From contig NZ_CP066831.1 in assembly GCF_016598615.1 (NCBI RefSeq), positions 3,596,001-3,660,000 of the forward strand: a DNA stretch of 64,000 nt. The letters are read 5' to 3'. A program made the translations under genes and the position numbers. Under the pieces are notes generated by a model. The model did no database searches. It had not been told where the DNA came from and saw only the letters and a list, made by a program, of their open reading frames with translations. Positions 61,860 through 64,000 of this stretch are shown here, piece by piece (the stretch's first letter is position 1; every line of letters begins with the position of its first letter). Source of the DNA: Streptomyces liliifuscus (GTDB lineage: Bacteria; Actinomycetota; Actinomycetes; Streptomycetales; Streptomycetaceae).

Positions 61860-63263
61860 ATGTCGGAAGCCGTCACCCGTTCCGTGCACTCCGCTTCGAC
61901 GAGTCCGGGCCTCCTTGCGTCCCTCGATCCGCTGCTTCGCGAGTGGCTGCCACGGCAGCGGTGGTTCGCGGGTAAGGGCCGTCCCGTCACCGGGTTCTCG
62001 CTGGTGGCGGCCACGGAAGTGCTGCCGTGGGACGCGAAGCTGGGGCTGCTGCATCTGCTCGTGCGAGCGCATCAGCCGCTCGTACCGACGCAGAGTGCCG
62101 CCACGCATCCGGCCGACTGCTACCAGCTCCTGATCGGTGTGCGCGAGACGCTGCCGCCACGGCTGGCGCCCGCGCTGATCGGTCGTCCGACCGAGGGGCC
62201 ACTGGCCGGACGGACCGTGTACGAGGCTCTGCACGACACACGGCCCGCCGATGTGCTCCTGGAGGCGCTGCGGTCGCGGGCACGCGTCGGCGACCTGCGC
62301 TTCGAGCGGGACATGCGGCAGGACATCCGGGACGGCCTGGTGCCCCGGCTGGTGACGGCCGAGCAGTCGAACTCCTCGATCGTCTACGGAGATACGTTCA
62401 TCCTGAAGCTGTTGCGGCGGATCGTGCCGGGGGACAACCCCGACCTGGAGCTGCCGCTGGTGCTGTCCCGCGAGGGCTGCCCCCGGGTTCCGGCGCCCGC
62501 CGGGTGGCTGCTCGCGGACCTGGCCGACGAGACGTACGTACTGGGTGTGCTGCAGCCCTTCGTCCAGGGTGCGGCGGACGGCTGGGAGCTCGCGCTGCGC
62601 GAGCTCGCCAAGGGCGAGGACTTCAGCGGTGAGGCGCGGGCGCTGGGGCGGGCCACCGCAGAGGTGCACACGGCGCTGGCGCGGGCGCTGCCCACGGTGA
62701 CCATGGGGCGCGGGCAGATGGAACTGCTCGTGGACGGTATGACCGAGCGGCTGGAGGCGGCCGCCCAGTCGGTGCCCGCGCTGCGGCCGTACGCGCCGGG
62801 GCTGCGCACGGCCTTCGAGGCGCTCGCCGACCTGGCGGGCGAGGGCGAGACATGGACGGCCCAGCGGATCCACGGGGATCTGCACCTCGGGCAGTGTCTG
62901 CGGTCGCCGTCCGGTGAATGGTCGCTGATCGACTTCGAGGGCGAACCGTCCAAGCCGCTCGCCGAGCGTCGGATGCCGCAGCCGACCGCACGGGACGTGG
63001 CCGGGATGCTCCGCTCCTTCGACTACGCGGCGCACTCGCACACGCCCGTCGTGCCCGGCTGGGCCGACACCTGCCGGGCGGCCTACTGCTCCGGGTACGC
63101 CGAGGCCGGCGGGCGTGATCCGCGTACGGATCCGGTGCTGCTGCGCGCCTACGAGACCGACAAGGCGATCTACGAAGTCGTGTACGAGGCGCGGCACCGG
63201 CCCGACTGGCTGCCCGTGCCGATGGAGGCGGTCCGCCGCCTGGCCGTCTCCGGATCGTCGTAG
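61860..63263 (+). CDS. mak: maltokinase (Mak/Pep2)
   Basis: This 467-residue kinase phosphorylates maltose at C1 with ATP, feeding GlgE. The N-terminal cap domain begins LREWLPRQRWFAGKGRPVTGFSL (about 27-49; 'RWFAGK' is conserved). The kinase-like domain has SNSSIVYGDTFILKLLRRI (ATP-binding Lys), catalytic RIHGDLHLGQCL (about 339-350) and the Mg-binding LIDFEGEPSKPLAERR. ATG 61860 follows a weak GGAAAGGA site. It is called pep2 in S. coelicolor (SCO5441). It lies 127 bases after treS, beyond a hairpin, and 78 bases before glgB. Confidence 0.95.
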   Translation: MSEAVTRSVHSASTSPGLLASLDPLLREWLPRQRWFAGKGRPVTGFSLVAATEVLPWDAKLGLLHLLVRAHQPLVPTQSAATHPADCYQLLIGVRETLPPRLAPALIGRPTEGPLAGRTVYEALHDTRPADVLLEALRSRARVGDLRFERDMRQDIRDGLVPRLVTAEQSNSSIVYGDTFILKLLRRIVPGDNPDLELPLVLSREGCPRVPAPAGWLLADLADETYVLGVLQPFVQGAADGWELALRELAKGEDFSGEARALGRATAEVHTALARALPTVTMGRGQMELLVDGMTERLEAAAQSVPALRPYAPGLRTAFEALADLAGEGETWTAQRIHGDLHLGQCLRSPSGEWSLIDFEGEPSKPLAERRMPQPTARDVAGMLRSFDYAAHSHTPVVPGWADTCRAAYCSGYAEAGGRDPRTDPVLLRAYETDKAIYEVVYEARHRPDWLPVPMEAVRRLAVSGSS

Positions 63264-63341
63264 GTGTCCTCACATCCCGCCCGCCCCGTCAGTCCCGTGA
63301 GTCCCGTCATCACCGTCGAGTCCGCCGAGGAGGCCCCACCC

Positions 63342-64000
63342 GTGACGCCCCGCCCGAACCCGCCCGCCAAGAAGCCGAAGAGCGCGAAGGCCAAGTCCGG
63401 CACCGGCAAGGCCGACGCGAAGGCGAAGGCGAAGACCGAGCCCGCGGTCACGGATCCCGCGGAGCCGGTACGCGATGTGGAGCCGCCGGTGCGGGACGCG
63501 GAGCCCGTACGGGATGTGGAGCCGGCCGTGCCGGATGTGCGGTCGCTGGCCGTGCTGGACCGTGGTGACCGGGAGCGGCTGCTCGGCGGCGCGCATCACG
63601 AGCCGCACTCCGTGCTCGGGGCCCATCCCGTGCCCGACGGTGTGGTCTTCCGGGTGCTGCGGCCGTACGCGCTGTCGGTGACGGTCGTCACCGAAGAGCT
63701 GCGGGCCGAACTGAACGACGACGGCGAGGGCTTCTTCTCCACCGTGCTGCCGTTGCGGGAGGTGCCCGCGTACCGGTTGCTCGTGGAGTACGAGGGGACG
63801 GTTCAGGACACCGAGGACGCGTACCGGTTCCTGCCCACGATCGGTGAGTTCGATCTGCATCTGTTCGGCGAGGGGCGGCACGAACAGCTGTGGACGGCGC
63901 TCGGTGCGGAGCCGATGGTCCACCAGGGTGTGGCGGGCACCCGGTTCACCGTCTGGGCGCCCAACGCCCGTGGGGTGCGGGTCGCCGGGACGTTCAACTT
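63342..64000 (+). CDS. glgB: 1,4-alpha-glucan branching enzyme GlgB, N-terminal part (cut by window edge)
   Basis: Only the first 219 codons are present. GTG 63342 has GAGGAGG eight bases ahead; an in-frame GTG at 63264, right after the maltokinase stop, lacks one. Residues 1-40 are Lys/Ala/Pro-rich (AKKPKSAKAKSGTGKADAK), followed by a repeated EPVRDVEP motif to about 70. The N1 beta-domain of actinobacterial GlgB follows (LAVLDRGDRERLLGGAHHEPHSVLGAHPV, about 74-102), then DAYRFLPTIGEFDLHLFGEGRH. The CBM48 domain starts at GTRFTVWAPNARGVRVAG. The catalytic barrel lies outside the window. It introduces alpha-1,6 branches into the glucan made by GlgE. Confidence 0.93.
   Translation, partial: MTPRPNPPAKKPKSAKAKSGTGKADAKAKAKTEPAVTDPAEPVRDVEPPVRDAEPVRDVEPAVPDVRSLAVLDRGDRERLLGGAHHEPHSVLGAHPVPDGVVFRVLRPYALSVTVVTEELRAELNDDGEGFFSTVLPLREVPAYRLLVEYEGTVQDTEDAYRFLPTIGEFDLHLFGEGRHEQLWTALGAEPMVHQGVAGTRFTVWAPNARGVRVAGTFN

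Overview
The window is high-GC DNA with strong third-position G/C bias, frequent GTG and TTG starts and AGGAGG-type ribosome binding sites. Its gene content is that of a Streptomyces chromosome core: the GlgE alpha-glucan cluster, a ScARP-type secreted ADP-ribosyltransferase, the EF-hand protein CabC, a gcvT-gcvH-glyA cluster behind a tandem glycine riboswitch, and SseB-family proteins. From memory, the gene order matches the S. coelicolor SCO5440-SCO5490 interval read in reverse. No tRNA, rRNA, CRISPR array, prophage or intact transposase gene was found.

Layout. 0-8 kb: a truncated methyltransferase, a DUF427 protein, an alpha/beta hydrolase, the tRNA 2-thiolation enzyme MnmA with a cysteine desulfurase nearby, a Tat-type peptidoglycan amidase, and a FabR-like TetR regulator divergent from two small membrane proteins. 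8-15.3 kb: a five-gene Opp/Dpp peptide importer operon with an internal hairpin after the binding-protein gene. 15.7-24.5 kb: two SseB-domain proteins and a P-loop protein, divergent from the riboswitch-controlled gcvT-gcvH-glyA operon; then sdaA, a GH25 muramidase-like protein and a MOSC protein. 24.5-30.2 kb: a dinucleotide-binding oxidoreductase, cabC, a MerR regulator with a self-overlapping promoter, a GNAT protein, a palindromic MITE-like element, the ScARP homologue, an RsbW-like ATPase and an enoyl-CoA hydratase. 30.3-39.5 kb: two L,D-transpeptidase lipoproteins, glgX, a NarL-type two-component system and a DrrAB-like ABC exporter. 39.7-47.2 kb: two tandem heterodimeric ABC exporters. 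47.5-57.4 kb: two paralogous secreted M4 metalloproteases, a DUF1990 protein, a lipoprotein, glgP and a secreted subtilase. 57.6-64 kb: glgE-treS-mak(pep2)-glgB, with glgB truncated by the right edge.

How the genes work together. TreS, maltokinase, GlgE and GlgB form the established trehalose to maltose to maltose-1-phosphate to branched alpha-glucan route. GlgP and GlgX (4 and 24 kb away) are the matching degradative enzymes. Glycine cleavage, serine hydroxymethyltransferase and serine deaminase form a glycine/serine module. Its sensor is the riboswitch, and the SseB-type proteins beside it may belong to the same physiology. The L,D-transpeptidases, amidase, GH25 protein and secreted proteases act outside the membrane on wall or nutrients.

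The most unusual items are: the DNA-targeting-type ADP-ribosyltransferase bordered by repeats; a CTAG-bounded 177-bp palindromic element; complementary loss of catalytic motifs in one ABC exporter pair; a promoter-like element shared with exact spacing by both M4 protease genes; tandem micro-arrays anchored on two stop codons; and a long low-complexity N-terminal extension on GlgE. No clearly new multi-gene system was recognised.
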